From Flavobacterium aquatile LMG 4008 = ATCC 11947 (GTDB lineage: Bacteria > Bacteroidota > Bacteroidia > Flavobacteriales > Flavobacteriaceae): 64,000 nt of DNA. The position numbers and the translations under genes were made by a program. The stretch spans positions 248,001 to 312,000 of the forward strand of contig NZ_JRHH01000005.1 of assembly GCF_000757385.1 (NCBI RefSeq), given 5' to 3'. Under the pieces are notes generated by a model. That model was not told where the DNA came from. It was given only the letters and a program-made list of their open reading frames with translations, and made no database searches. Positions 52,344 through 61,443 of this stretch are shown here, in pieces; position 1 is the stretch's first letter, and every line of letters begins with the position of its first letter.

Positions 52344-53720
52344 TTAATTTGTAGTTGCCAGTTTATCAGGATTGTAACCTATGTATGGCGTTATTGTTTC
52401 TTTGAAAATCACGCCGTATTCTTCGAGTTCTTTTAGGATTGGTTCGTAGACTTCTTTGCGAATTGGTAGTTGCACGCCTGGTGTTTTTATGTTTCCGTTT
52501 AAGATTTGTAATGTTGCCATTGCTACTGGTAGACCTACTGTTTTAGCCATTGCGGTGTAGGTTTGGTCGTCGCCAATGCATACCATTTTGGAGTCGATTT
52601 GTTGTTCTTTTCCGTTAATTTCGAAACCAAATTTGTGGTACATCACAATCATGTCTTTGTCGTTGGGTTCTAAAGTCCAGGAATCGTTTAAAATGTGTTC
52701 TAAAATTTGTGCTGGAGTAGCATTTACTAATCCGATTATTTTGTTGGGATTGAATAAATCTAGCTCGAGAAGTTTGTCCCACATAATGTCGTCTTGCTCG
52801 ATATTTAGTGCCATTCTCAGCTTTATTTCTACAGAATCTGTAGGGTGAAAAGGTAAAAATGAGTTCACAAAATCGCGGTAACTCATGGTTTCTGAGTTTT
52901 CCATAACATAATTATCGTCGGTCATACCCAATTGGACAAACATATTCCAAGCTCTTGAAAATCCTACTCTTCTAATGGTTCCACGGTATAAAGTTAGCAC
53001 ATCGTCAAGACCATAGACGCTTCGGTATTTTAAGGAATCGCGGTTGGCGTAACCTTCAAATTTACCGTAACCTTCCACTAGTAAAAATTCGGTTCTACGA
53101 AATAATTTGTGGTACGGAATGTATTTGTATTTTCCTTCTTGAATGAACTTTGCCGCGCCACCTTGACCAGCCAAAACTACATTTCGTGGCGCCCAAGTGA
53201 ATTTGTAATTCCAAAGATTATTGTCGCTTTCTGGAGCAACTAATCCACCACAAAACGATTCGAAAAGTAACATTTTTCCGCCTTTTTCTCTAATTTCATC
53301 CAAAACTTTCATCGCACTCATGTGATCGATTCCTGGGTCAAGTCCGATTTCGTTCATGAAAATCAAGTTGTTTTCTTTAGCCAATGCGTCTAAACTTTGC
53401 ATCGCATCGGAAACATAAGAAGCGGTAACCATGTGTTTTTTGAAAGTTATGCAATCTTTGGCAACTTCAATGTGCATGTGCGCAGGCAACATAGAAATTA
53501 CGATATCGGCTTTTTGAATTTCGGTATGACGTTGCAATTCGTTGTGAATATCTAACTCAATTGCAGTAGCATTTGGGTGATTATTGGTTTTTCTTTTTGC
53601 CAATTCTAGAGACAAATCGCCAATAGTAAGGTGAAGATTTTCTTGATTGGATTTGTTTAAAAGGTATTGTATTAGTGATGATGCCGATCTACCAGCGCCA
53701 ATTATAAGTATATTTCTCAT
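52344..53720 (-). CDS. Saccharopine dehydrogenase family protein
   Basis: 458 residues. Rossmann NAD(P) site at the N-terminus (ILIIGAGRSASSLIQYLL) and the saccharopine reductase/dehydrogenase C-terminal region (EIGLDPGIDHMSAMKVLDEI; FCGGLVAPESDNNLWNYKFTW; GYANRDSLKYRSVYGL). Close in layout to the Lys9-like saccharopine dehydrogenase (L-glutamate forming) of the lysine degradation route. The partner lysine-ketoglutarate reductase is not in the window, so pathway direction is uncertain. -7 box TAGCTTTG (53741-53748, minus). Confidence 0.88.
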   Translation of the reverse strand: MRNILIIGAGRSASSLIQYLLNKSNQENLHLTIGDLSLELAKRKTNNHPNATAIELDIHNELQRHTEIQKADIVISMLPAHMHIEVAKDCITFKKHMVTASYVSDAMQSLDALAKENNLIFMNEIGLDPGIDHMSAMKVLDEIREKGGKMLLFESFCGGLVAPESDNNLWNYKFTWAPRNVVLAGQGGAAKFIQEGKYKYIPYHKLFRRTEFLLVEGYGKFEGYANRDSLKYRSVYGLDDVLTLYRGTIRRVGFSRAWNMFVQLGMTDDNYVMENSETMSYRDFVNSFLPFHPTDSVEIKLRMALNIEQDDIMWDKLLELDLFNPNKIIGLVNATPAQILEHILNDSWTLEPNDKDMIVMYHKFGFEINGKEQQIDSKMVCIGDDQTYTAMAKTVGLPVAMATLQILNGNIKTPGVQLPIRKEVYEPILKELEEYGVIFKETITPYIGYNPDKLATTN

Positions 53721-53740
53721 GGTTTTTGTAAAATAGGATG

Positions 53741-53748
53741 CAAAGCTA
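53741..53748 (-). promoter_or_regulatory. -7 promoter box of the saccharopine dehydrogenase gene
   Basis: Minus-strand TAGCTTTG matches TAnnTTTG, 21 bases before the start codon. Confidence 0.6.
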
Positions 53749-53826
53749 GATAAATTCTAATAAAAAAATTTCAAATTCCTTACATTAAATTGGGATTTGG
53801 AATTTACTATTTAGATTTTTAATGAA

Positions 53827-54150
53827 TTATTCTAAATTTTCAAGTTCTTCAAGTTCTTGTCTAGCTTCTTGTTTGGTTTCGATTTTTTGTTGTTCGAATT
53901 GTTGGTCCACTGCAACTTCATCTTTAATTAGGTACGTTTTTCCGAGTACGAAAATCCCACATAAATAGGTTATGATAAAAAGCCATTTGGGTAATAGACG
54001 TTGGTTGACTTCCGATTTTTTAAACGTTATAAATAGTAAAATTAATGAAATTCCGATAGGTAAAAGCGCCAAAGTATCTAACGGTAAAGCAGAAAAAATG
54101 ATGCTTATTATTACAAAAATTATGGAAAGAATTAGAAATGTTTTTCTCAT
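53827..54150 (-). CDS. Small membrane protein with acidic C-terminus, unknown function
   Basis: 107 residues: two or three hydrophobic segments (LILSIIFVIISIIFSAL, LDTLALLPIGISLILLFITF, LFIITYLCGIFVLG) and a Gln/Glu-rich tail (about 82-107) likely to form a short coiled coil in the cytoplasm or periplasm. No family recognised. It lies 10 bases after the DUF3108 gene on the same strand, so the two are probably co-transcribed. Confidence 0.72.
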   Translation of the reverse strand: MRKTFLILSIIFVIISIIFSALPLDTLALLPIGISLILLFITFKKSEVNQRLLPKWLFIITYLCGIFVLGKTYLIKDEVAVDQQFEQQKIETKQEARQELEELENLE

Positions 54151-54160
54151 GATGTTCGAA

Positions 54161-54922
54161 TTAAATTCCAGTCGCAGAAGTTAAAGCTAATTGACCCGTT
54201 CCAACAGGAATACTAAATTTCATTAACGCAGGAACTTTTTTAGCATCGGCAGTAAGCCAAATAAGATTTTTATCTTTTCCTTTTAATGCATCTGTTTTTG
54301 CTCCAATTGATAATTTGTAACAGTTTTTATTTCCAAGATTTCCAGCTTTTACAGTTTCGGTTCCCATGTATTTTAAAGTCACTGGAATTTCTTTTTCGTC
54401 AAATATAATTTTAAAAGATTTGATATCACCAGTTTTTAGTTTGGTAAAATCTACAGTTCGCACCTTATATAAAAGCGAAACCACATCTTGAGTCGCGGCT
54501 CCAATTATAAACTTTTTTACGGTTTCTGGTTGTCTTCTTTTTTTAGAAGTACTTGTAACGGCATTACCTTTAAAAGCATATTTTTCTTTTTTGGTATATC
54601 CGCCTTCATCGATACTTCTTTTATATAAACTTGGTTTAAGTGTTATTGGATTTACATAGGATTCATAAATATCACGAATTTTAAAAAATTTATCCCATTT
54701 ACTAAAAGTAGCTAATTCACAATTTAAATGAAGGTAAGAATTTTTAGCTGTTGTTACTGTTTCTGTAGACATGGTAACTTGCGCCAGATGGGTCATTAAT
54801 CCGCTCATGTTATAGGAGCCAGCGTAAACTAATTTTTCTCCAGATGGAACTGCTACGTTTTTATCTGAAGTAAACGAACAGAAAATCAATGCTGTAGCTA
54901 TTAAAAATACAATCTTTTTCAT
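54161..54922 (-). CDS. DUF3108 family secreted protein
   Basis: 253 residues with a signal peptide (MKKIVFLIATALIFCSF, with Cys15 at a possible but atypical lipobox) followed by the DUF3108 pattern (GEKLVYAGSYNMSGLMTHLAQV; KNSYLHLNCELATFSKWDKFFKIRDIYESYV). Periplasmic or envelope, all-beta, function unknown. First gene of a two-gene unit with the 107-residue membrane protein. -7 box TATATTTG (minus 54940-54947). Confidence 0.87.
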   Translation of the reverse strand: MKKIVFLIATALIFCSFTSDKNVAVPSGEKLVYAGSYNMSGLMTHLAQVTMSTETVTTAKNSYLHLNCELATFSKWDKFFKIRDIYESYVNPITLKPSLYKRSIDEGGYTKKEKYAFKGNAVTSTSKKRRQPETVKKFIIGAATQDVVSLLYKVRTVDFTKLKTGDIKSFKIIFDEKEIPVTLKYMGTETVKAGNLGNKNCYKLSIGAKTDALKGKDKNLIWLTADAKKVPALMKFSIPVGTGQLALTSATGI

Positions 54923-54939
54923 CTTATTAAATTAGGGTG

Positions 54940-54947
54940 CAAATATA
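54940..54947 (-). promoter_or_regulatory. -7 promoter box of the DUF3108 gene
   Basis: Minus-strand TATATTTG, exact TAnnTTTG match, 18 bases before the start codon. Confidence 0.6.
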
Positions 54948-55013
54948 AAATTTTAATATTGTTAAAGTTAAAAAGAAAGTAGAAAAGTCTTTCTTAATTC
55001 AATGTATAACAGA

Positions 55014-55021
55014 TAAATTTG
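55014..55021 (+). promoter_or_regulatory. -7 promoter box of the DUF423 gene
   Basis: TAAATTTG, exact TAnnTTTG match, 26 bases before the ATG at 55047. A GTATAAAATTATAC palindrome follows immediately (55021-55034) and could be an operator. Confidence 0.6.
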
Positions 55022-55046
55022 TATAAAATTATACATCATCGCAATT

Positions 55047-55433
55047 ATGGATAAAAAAATATTTTCGACAGCAGCTTTTTTCGGAATGACTGCAATTATT
55101 TTAGGAGCTTTTGGAGCGCATGCTTTGAAAAAAGTGTTGACTTTAGATCAATTAGCTACTTTTGAAACTGGAGTCAAATATCAAATGTATCATGCCTTAT
55201 TTTTGTTATTTTTAGGATTAAATAATCATTTGACTTCGAAAACTAAAAAAACGATATTAATTTTCACAATTTTAGGAATTATTTTCTTTTCGGGTTCAAT
55301 TTATTTGCTCGCCACAAATGCGCTTACCGCTTTTGATTTCAAAGTTATCGGATTCATTACACCAATTGGCGGATTACTGTTAATAGTAGCTTGGAGCATT
55401 TTGATGATACAATTTTTGAAGAAAAAAGCATAA
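55047..55433 (+). CDS. DUF423 family membrane protein
   Basis: 128 residues with four membrane segments (about 8-27, 45-60, 68-88, 96-120). The family start FFGMTAIILGAFGAHALKK and the GVKYQMYHALFLLFLG segment are clear. Function unknown in any organism I know. Single gene, 80 bases upstream of pckA, which has its own promoter. Confidence 0.9.
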   Translation: MDKKIFSTAAFFGMTAIILGAFGAHALKKVLTLDQLATFETGVKYQMYHALFLLFLGLNNHLTSKTKKTILIFTILGIIFFSGSIYLLATNALTAFDFKVIGFITPIGGLLLIVAWSILMIQFLKKKA

Positions 55434-55470
55434 TTTTTTATTAAACTACAACGTTGTAATTATTTATTTT

Positions 55471-55478
55471 TACCTTTG
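55471..55478 (+). promoter_or_regulatory. -7 promoter box of pckA
   Basis: TACCTTTG, exact TAnnTTTG match, 35 bases before the pckA start codon. Confidence 0.6.
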
Positions 55479-55513
55479 CAGTCAATTTAATAATTGCAAC
55501 ACAATACAATTTT

Positions 55514-57139
55514 ATGGAGAATACTGCCCAATCTACGAAATCGATTTCGTTAGAACAATACGGAATTAAAAATGTCCAAGAAATTATATACAATCCATCT
55601 TTTGAATTTTTATATAATGAAGAGTTAAATCCAAGTTTAGAAGGTTATGAAAAAGGCCAATTAACCGAACTTGGAGCAGTAAATGTTATGACAGGTGAAT
55701 TTACTGGTCGATCGCCAAAAGACAAATACATTGTTAAAGACAGTATCACAGAAAATACCATTTGGTGGAATTCTGATAAAGCAGTAAACGACAACAAACC
55801 AATTTCTCAAACTACTTGGAATGCCCTAAAAGAAACAACTGTAAATCAGCTTTCTGGAAAAAGATTGTTTGTAGTTGATGCCTTTTGTGGTGCTAACGAA
55901 AACACAAGATTAAAAGTACGTTTTATTATGGAAGTGGCGTGGCAAGCGCATTTCGTTAAAAATATGTTCATTCGTCCAACCGAAGCTGAACTTGAAAATT
56001 TTGGAGAACCAGACTTTATAGTAATGAATGGTTCTAAAACTAGTTTCAAAGAGTATGCAGCTCACGGATTAAATTCTGAAGTTTATGTAGCTTTTAATTT
56101 AACTGAAAAAGTGCAATTAATTGGAGGAACTTGGTATGGTGGCGAAATGAAAAAAGGGTTATTCTCAATGATGAATTACTACTTGCCACTACAAGGAATT
56201 GCTTCAATGCATTGTTCTGCAAATAAAGGAAAAGATGGCGATGTTGCGGTTTTCTTCGGATTATCTGGAACAGGAAAAACTACGTTATCTACCGATCCAA
56301 AACGTGAATTAATTGGAGACGATGAACACGGTTGGGATAACGATGGCGTATTTAACTTTGAAGGCGGATGTTATGCCAAAACCATCGATTTAAGTGCAGC
56401 AAACGAACCAGATATTTTCGGTGCCATTAAAAAAGATGCATTATTAGAAAACGTAACTGTTGATGCCAATGGAAAAATCGATTTTAAAGACGGTTCTGTA
56501 ACTCAAAATACTCGTGTTTCTTATCCGATAAATCATATTCATAATATTGTTAAGCCTGTTTCTAAAGCGGGTCATGCTACTAAAGTTATTTTCTTAACAG
56601 CAGACGCATTTGGAGTTATGCCTCCAGTTTCTAAATTAACACCAGAACAAACTAAATATTATTTCCTTTCGGGTTTCACGGCTAAATTAGCTGGAACAGA
56701 AAGAGGAGTAACCGAGCCACAACCAACATTTTCGGCTTGTTTTGGAAAAGCATTTTTATCACTTCATCCTACAAAATATGGTGAAGAATTGGTAAAAAAA
56801 ATGGAGCAACACAACGCAACTGCTTACATGGTAAACACAGGTTGGAACGGAACAGGAAAACGTATTTCTATAAAAGATACACGTGCAATAATCGATTCAA
56901 TTCTTGATGGTTCGATAGAAAAAGCCGAAACTAAAACCATTCCAACATTCAATTTTGTTGTTCCAACAGCTTTGAATGATGTGAATCCAGCGATTTTAGA
57001 TCCAAGAGATACGTATGAAAATGTAGCCGATTGGAATGAAAAAGCAACTGATTTGGCTTCAAGATTTATTAAAAATTTCGTTCAATATACAGATAATTCA
57101 GAAGGCCAGAATTTAGTAAAAGCTGGTCCGCAATTATAA
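55514..57139 (+). CDS. pckA: Phosphoenolpyruvate carboxykinase (ATP)
   Basis: Makes phosphoenolpyruvate from oxaloacetate in gluconeogenesis. 541 residues, normal for the ATP-type enzyme. P-loop [11 protein letters not shown] (about 253-263), the acidic metal site [13 protein letters not shown] just after, [14 protein letters not shown] near residue 62-75 and [15 protein letters not shown] near residue 340. It is a monocistronic unit between its own promoter and the terminator at 57170-57197. Confidence 0.97.
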   Translation: MENTAQSTKSISLEQYGIKNVQEIIYNPSFEFLYNEELNPSLEGYEKGQLTELGAVNVMTGEFTGRSPKDKYIVKDSITENTIWWNSDKAVNDNKPISQTTWNALKETTVNQLSGKRLFVVDAFCGANENTRLKVRFIMEVAWQAHFVKNMFIRPTEAELENFGEPDFIVMNGSKTSFKEYAAHGLNSEVYVAFNLTEKVQLIGGTWYGGEMKKGLFSMMNYYLPLQGIASMHCSANKGKDGDVAVFFGLSGTGKTTLSTDPKRELIGDDEHGWDNDGVFNFEGGCYAKTIDLSAANEPDIFGAIKKDALLENVTVDANGKIDFKDGSVTQNTRVSYPINHIHNIVKPVSKAGHATKVIFLTADAFGVMPPVSKLTPEQTKYYFLSGFTAKLAGTERGVTEPQPTFSACFGKAFLSLHPTKYGEELVKKMEQHNATAYMVNTGWNGTGKRISIKDTRAIIDSILDGSIEKAETKTIPTFNFVVPTALNDVNPAILDPRDTYENVADWNEKATDLASRFIKNFVQYTDNSEGQNLVKAGPQL

Positions 57140-57169
57140 TTTACACACAAACAATACCTAACCAAACGA

Positions 57170-57197
57170 AAAAATCCGATCTAGTATCGGATTTTTT
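57170..57197 (+). terminator. Terminator of pckA
   Basis: AAAAAATCCGAT pairs with ATCGGATTTTTT around a 5-base loop, with further T residues following, 30 bases after the pckA stop. Confidence 0.88.
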
Positions 57198-57202
57198 TTA
57201 TT

Positions 57203-57350
57203 TAGGAGCGAATGGCTTGGGCTTTTCTTGCAGTCCATTTTCCTGCTTTCCGTTGCAATCTTTTATTTTGTTGCCTTCGAGTAACCTCAGGCAACAAAAT
57301 AAAAGGATTTCCACTGCAATCAGGGCTAGGTAGTAATTTTCTTTTGTAAA
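57203..57350 (+). repeat. Dispersed structured element, copy 5 (3' of pckA)
   Basis: Starts TAGGAGCGAATGGCTTGGGC, has TTTTCCTGC, then a long perfect stem (TTTTATTTTGTTGCC with GGCAACAAAATAAAA, 57261-57304), and ends CAATCAGGGCTAG plus the CTTTTGTAAAG extension. It is the best-folding copy. It lies after the pckA terminator rather than directly after the stop codon. Confidence 0.68.
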
Positions 57351-57383
57351 GTAATCATTTTCAATAGAAATTTATAAAGCAAA

Positions 57384-57417
57384 AAAATCCCAAACTCTTT
57401 TTAGAATTTGGGATTTT
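57384..57417. terminator. Terminator hairpin after hemD
   Basis: AAAATCCCAAA pairs with TTTGGGATTTT around a 12-base loop, about 22 bases after the hemD stop on the minus strand. It can work in both directions. Confidence 0.75.
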
Positions 57418-57438
57418 GAATATTTTGAAATTTGTAAT

Positions 57439-58197
57439 TTACTTTCCTTTATTTGCTTCAGCAACATAACGCTCTAAAGCCATTGTCATTGAAGGTGTTT
57501 CTGGAGTTGGAGCAAGAATGTCAATTCGCAATCCGTGTTCCAAAGCTTCTTTTTGAGTTGTGCTTCCAAAAACTGCAATTCTAGTATCGTTTTGTTTAAA
57601 ATCTGGGAAGTTTTTAAACAATGATTTTATTCCAGTTGGACTAAAAAATGCTAAAACATCATAATAAACATCGGCTAAATCAGATAAATCACTCATTACT
57701 GTTTTGTAAAAAACGGCTGGTGTCCAATTAATTTTTAGATTGTTTAATGTTATTGGTGCGTCGGCATTCAATTGGTCTGAAGCTGGTAATAAAAATTTCT
57801 CGTCTTTGTATTTTTTAAACAAAGTTGACATGTCGGCAAAATCTTTCTGTCCTACATAAATCTTGCGTTTTCTGTAAACCACATATTTCTGTAAGTAAAA
57901 AGCAATTGCTTCCGACTGGCAAAAATATCGTAAATCTTCTGGAACTTTATAACGCATTTCTTCGGCCACTCTAAAAAAGTGATCTACTGCATTTTTACTC
58001 GTTAGGATAATTGCCGTGAAATTATTTAGGTCAATTTTTTGAGCTCTAACGTCTTTCGCACTTACTCCTTCTACGTGAATAAATGAGCGAAAATCAACTT
58101 TTACCTTATGCTTTTGTTGTAATTCAAAATAAGGTGAATTCTCTACTTTTGGTTCTGGCTGTGACACCAAAATTGTTCTCACTTTCAAATTTGACAT
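57439..58197 (-). CDS. hemD: Uroporphyrinogen-III synthase
   Basis: Closes and isomerises hydroxymethylbilane in haem synthesis. 252 residues with the two-domain HemD pattern: RTILVSQPEPKVENSPYF start, FTAIILTSKNAVDHFFRVAEE (about 85-105), KFLLPASDQLNADAPITL, and VLAFFSPTGIKSLFKNFPDF (about 183-202), DTRIAVFGSTTQKEALEHG. HemD is poorly conserved, so this rests on the pattern and the neighbour: the DUF4271 gene 9 bases upstream is a common companion in this phylum. Confidence 0.88.
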   Translation of the reverse strand: MSNLKVRTILVSQPEPKVENSPYFELQQKHKVKVDFRSFIHVEGVSAKDVRAQKIDLNNFTAIILTSKNAVDHFFRVAEEMRYKVPEDLRYFCQSEAIAFYLQKYVVYRKRKIYVGQKDFADMSTLFKKYKDEKFLLPASDQLNADAPITLNNLKINWTPAVFYKTVMSDLSDLADVYYDVLAFFSPTGIKSLFKNFPDFKQNDTRIAVFGSTTQKEALEHGLRIDILAPTPETPSMTMALERYVAEANKGK

Positions 58198-58206
58198 GTT
58201 TAAGCT

Positions 58207-58872
58207 CTAATTTTTTGTAATCAAATAATATATGAAATAATACGGTGCTATTTCAAGTGCGCAAAGATACAAAATAAAGTAAAACAAGTTAGCTATCACT
58301 AAATTTTGATAAATTTTTAAAGAAATAACATAAGTCAGTATATTTATTACCAATAATATACCAATTATGCTAAAAAAAAGATAATTTGTTGCAAAATCTT
58401 CATAAAATAAGAAAATCGAAACTGGTAATAACAGTAAACCAATGTAGGTTCTAAAGGTAACTTTCTGTAAATTGAACTGTTCGATGATTTCTTCAATTCC
58501 AAAAGTGGTGGCTATAATCTTCTCAATTAAGAATTTAGATAAAATAAAAACGGTAAGTAATGTGAAGATTCTAACAAATAAAATCCAGTCGGTTTTTACG
58601 CCATATCCAAAATGGGATAGTACTAATTGAATGAAAAAAGCAAACGAAATTAGATTTACAATGAGAAGCAATACATTAAATCCGCTCATTAAATGCGAAC
58701 TTTCTCGGTAGATTTTAGTGTATTTGTCGGATACAATTAATCGAATAAAATCACTAAATCTGTTTTCAAATGCCGATTTGGCAACAACAATAAACACCAA
58801 TGCAAATACAAAAATGATGGTTGCCCAATCTTTGCTTTCTATAATTCTAGGATGTAATTCGAGTGCTATCAT
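58207..58872 (-). CDS. DUF4271 family membrane protein
   Basis: 221 residues with about seven membrane segments and the DUF4271 pattern (NLISFAFFIQLVLSHFGYG; FLIEKIIATTFGIEE; YFILYLCALEIAPYYFIYY). A longer reading from TTG at 58881 is rejected: that codon lies in the -7 box TAATTTTG (58879-58886), so the ATG at 58872 (MIALELHPRI) is the first possible start and the mRNA may be almost leaderless. First gene of a unit with hemD. Function unknown. Confidence 0.85.
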   Translation of the reverse strand: MIALELHPRIIESKDWATIIFVFALVFIVVAKSAFENRFSDFIRLIVSDKYTKIYRESSHLMSGFNVLLLIVNLISFAFFIQLVLSHFGYGVKTDWILFVRIFTLLTVFILSKFLIEKIIATTFGIEEIIEQFNLQKVTFRTYIGLLLLPVSIFLFYEDFATNYLFFSIIGILLVINILTYVISLKIYQNLVIANLFYFILYLCALEIAPYYFIYYLITKN

Positions 58873-58947
58873 TGGCGACAAAATTACTAAATTTTATTTG
58901 TTGATTACTATTATAATATTATTAAGATTATACAGTCAGAAAATGAG

Positions 58948-58955
58948 TATTTTTG
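58948..58955 (+). promoter_or_regulatory. -7 promoter box of the glycosyltransferase gene
   Basis: TATTTTTG, exact TAnnTTTG match. It overlaps an in-frame TTG at 58953, which decides for the ATG at 58977 as the start codon. Confidence 0.65.
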
Positions 58956-58976
58956 CACAAACTTTTATTGATTACT

Positions 58977-59702
58977 ATGAATTGCGGTATTGTAATTATT
59001 CCAACTTATAACGAAATAGAAAATATTGAAAGCATTGTGAGAGCGGTGTTTTCATTGCATAAACCGTTTCATATTTTAATTGTTGACGATAATTCGCCAG
59101 ATAAAACCGCCGATAAGGTGAAAGAACTTCAAAAGGAGTTTGAAAAATGTCTTTTTCTAGAGCAACGTTCCAAAAAAGCCGGATTAGGAACAGCATATGT
59201 TCATGGATTTAAATGGGCTTTGGCTAGAGATTATGAATTTGTATTTGAAATGGATGCCGATTTTTCGCATAATCCACACGATTTAGAAAAATTATACGAT
59301 GCGTGTCATTTTGGTGGAGCCGATTTAGCCATTGGTTCACGTTACGTTACTGGAGTAAATGTTGTAAATTGGCCATTAAGTAGAGTTTTACTCTCTTATT
59401 TTGCATCGGTTTATGTGAGAATGATTACCGGAATGAAAATTATGGATGCTACGGCAGGATTTATTTGCTACAGCCGAAATGTTTTAGAAAGTATCAATCT
59501 CGATAAAATAAAGTTCATTGGTTATGCGTTTCAAATTGAGATGAAATACCGCGCTTTTGCCAAGAATTTTAATATTCAAGAAGTGCCAGTGATTTTTACC
59601 GATAGAACCAAAGGACAATCTAAAATGAGCGGATCTATTATTAAAGAAGCTATTTTCGGGGTGTTATCACTTAGAATTAAAAAATTATTTAATCGATTAT
59701 AA
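58977..59702 (+). CDS. Polyprenol monophosphomannose synthase-like glycosyltransferase (GT2)
   Basis: 241 residues of the GT-A fold: nucleotide-sugar entry VIIPTYNEIENIESIV at the N-terminus, ILIVDDNSPDKTA, FEMDADFSHNPHDLEKL with the DxD site, AIGSRYVTGVNV, and the C-terminal GYAFQIEMKYRAFAKNF then FTDRTKGQSKMSG. This is the Dpm1-like branch lacking membrane segments. It would transfer mannose or another sugar to a polyprenol phosphate. It starts a row with dihydroorotase and DUF4296 genes (9 and about 16 bases apart). Confidence 0.92.
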   Translation: MNCGIVIIPTYNEIENIESIVRAVFSLHKPFHILIVDDNSPDKTADKVKELQKEFEKCLFLEQRSKKAGLGTAYVHGFKWALARDYEFVFEMDADFSHNPHDLEKLYDACHFGGADLAIGSRYVTGVNVVNWPLSRVLLSYFASVYVRMITGMKIMDATAGFICYSRNVLESINLDKIKFIGYAFQIEMKYRAFAKNFNIQEVPVIFTDRTKGQSKMSGSIIKEAIFGVLSLRIKKLFNRL

Positions 59703-59711
59703 AAATACAAA

Positions 59712-61052
59712 ATGAATACCGTTTTAATAAAAAATGCTAAGATTGTAAACGAAGGAAGAATTTTTGAAGGCGATGTTCTAATTGAAGGCGAATTTATTAA
59801 AGAAATTGCCGAAAGTATCAGTCATAAAAGTTCCAATTGTAAAGTTATTGATGCCGAAGGGAATTACTTAATTCCGGGTGCAATTGATGATCAGGTGCAT
59901 TTTCGCGAACCAGGTTTAACGCATAAAGGCGACATTGCTTCAGAAAGTAGAGCTGCTGTTGCTGGCGGAATCACCTCGTTTATTGAACAGCCAAATACAG
60001 TTCCGAATGCGGTTACTCAAGAATTATTAGAAGATAAATACCAAATTGCCGCTCAAAGTTCGTACGCCAATTATTCTTTTATGATGGGTGGAACAAATGA
60101 TAATTTAGAGGAAGTTTTAAAAACAAATCCAAAAAATGTTGCTGGTATAAAATTATTTTTAGGTTCATCTACTGGAAATATGTTGGTTGATAATCCTGAA
60201 ACTTTAGAGAAAATATTTTCAAATACTAAAATGCTTATTGCGGTTCATTGTGAAGATGAAGCTACGATTAAAGCCAATTTAGAAAAATATAAAGAAGAAT
60301 ACGGCGAAGACATTCCGGTAACGGCGCATCATTTAATTAGAAGTGAAGAAGCTTGTTACATTTCGTCATCGAAAGCGATTGAATTAGCTAAAAAAACCGG
60401 AGCAAGACTGCATATTTTTCATCTTTCTACTGCCAAGGAAATGGAATTGTTTACGAATAAAATTCCGTTAGAAGAAAAAATGATTACTGCAGAAGTTTGC
60501 GTGCATCATCTTTGGTTTACCAATGACGATTATGCAACCAAAGGTAATTTTATCAAATGGAATCCAGCTGTAAAAACGGCTACTGATAGAGATGCGCTCT
60601 GGAAAGCACTTTTGGACGATACAATTGATGTTATTGCAACCGATCATGCGCCGCATACATTAGAAGAAAAATCTCAAAAATATTTAAACGCACCTTCAGG
60701 TGGACCATTAGTGCAACATGCTGTGGTTGCTATGTTTGAGGCGTTTCATCAAGGTAAAATTTCTGTAGAAAAAATCGTTGAAAAAATGGCTCACAATCCA
60801 GCGAAAATATTCAAAATTGAAAAACGCGGATTCATAAAAGAAGGTTTCTACGCCGATTTGGTAATTGTAGATCCAGCAAAACCATGGAGTGTAAATAAAA
60901 GCAATATTTTATATAAATGTGGTTGGTCGCCATTTGAAGGAACCAATTTTAAATCTAGAATTTCTCATACTTTTGTAAATGGTCAATTGGTTTATGAAAA
61001 CGCAAAAGTGAAAGAAATTAAAGCTGGAAAACGTTTACTTTTTGACCGATAG
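59712..61052 (+). CDS. Dihydroorotase
   Basis: Cyclises carbamoyl-aspartate in pyrimidine synthesis. 446 residues, class I length. Metal-site motif reads DDQVHFREPG (about residues 58-67): the first His of the usual HxH pair is Gln, the rest is normal, and this substitution may be a feature of the Bacteroidota enzymes. Other metal ligands are present: GIKLFLGSSTG (Lys), AVHCEDE, LHIFHLSTAKEME and VIATDHAPHTLEEK. C-terminal beta region with the WSVNKSNILYKCGWSPFEG end. It follows the glycosyltransferase gene by 9 bases. Confidence 0.92.
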   Translation: MNTVLIKNAKIVNEGRIFEGDVLIEGEFIKEIAESISHKSSNCKVIDAEGNYLIPGAIDDQVHFREPGLTHKGDIASESRAAVAGGITSFIEQPNTVPNAVTQELLEDKYQIAAQSSYANYSFMMGGTNDNLEEVLKTNPKNVAGIKLFLGSSTGNMLVDNPETLEKIFSNTKMLIAVHCEDEATIKANLEKYKEEYGEDIPVTAHHLIRSEEACYISSSKAIELAKKTGARLHIFHLSTAKEMELFTNKIPLEEKMITAEVCVHHLWFTNDDYATKGNFIKWNPAVKTATDRDALWKALLDDTIDVIATDHAPHTLEEKSQKYLNAPSGGPLVQHAVVAMFEAFHQGKISVEKIVEKMAHNPAKIFKIEKRGFIKEGFYADLVIVDPAKPWSVNKSNILYKCGWSPFEGTNFKSRISHTFVNGQLVYENAKVKEIKAGKRLLFDR

Positions 61053-61068
61053 TTTTAAATTGCGCACA

Positions 61069-61443
61069 ATGAAAAAATTAATTTTACTTTTTATAGGTTT
61101 GGCAACTTTAGTTTCGAGTTGTAATAATACGGGTATTGAAAAGCCAAAAAACTTATTGGATGAAGATCAAATGGTGAATATTATTTATGATTTGTCTTTA
61201 TTGGATGCTATTCGTTCACAAAATATTGGTGTACAAAATTTGACGCCAACAGCAAACCAACTTTTAAAGGATAAGTACAAAATTGATAGTTTGACTTTCG
61301 CCAAAAACTCACAATATTATGCTTCGGATGTTGTGAAATACAAAGAAATTTACGATCAAGTAAAACTTAAATTGGATCGTGAAAACGAAAAAATTAATGG
61401 TAAAAAAACTGAAACTCCAGTCGATGGCGGCATCGTCAAATAA
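61069..61443 (+). CDS. DUF4296 family lipoprotein
   Basis: 124 residues with a lipoprotein signal (MKKLILLFIGLATLVSSC, Cys at 18) and the DUF4296 pattern (DEDQMVNIIYDLSLLDAIRS; KYKIDSLTFAKNSQYYAS). The longer reading from 61042 is rejected because the ATG at 61069 gives the signal peptide. Starts 16 bases after the dihydroorotase stop. Convergent with the epimerase gene, with no space between the stops. Function unknown. Confidence 0.88.
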   Translation: MKKLILLFIGLATLVSSCNNTGIEKPKNLLDEDQMVNIIYDLSLLDAIRSQNIGVQNLTPTANQLLKDKYKIDSLTFAKNSQYYASDVVKYKEIYDQVKLKLDRENEKINGKKTETPVDGGIVK

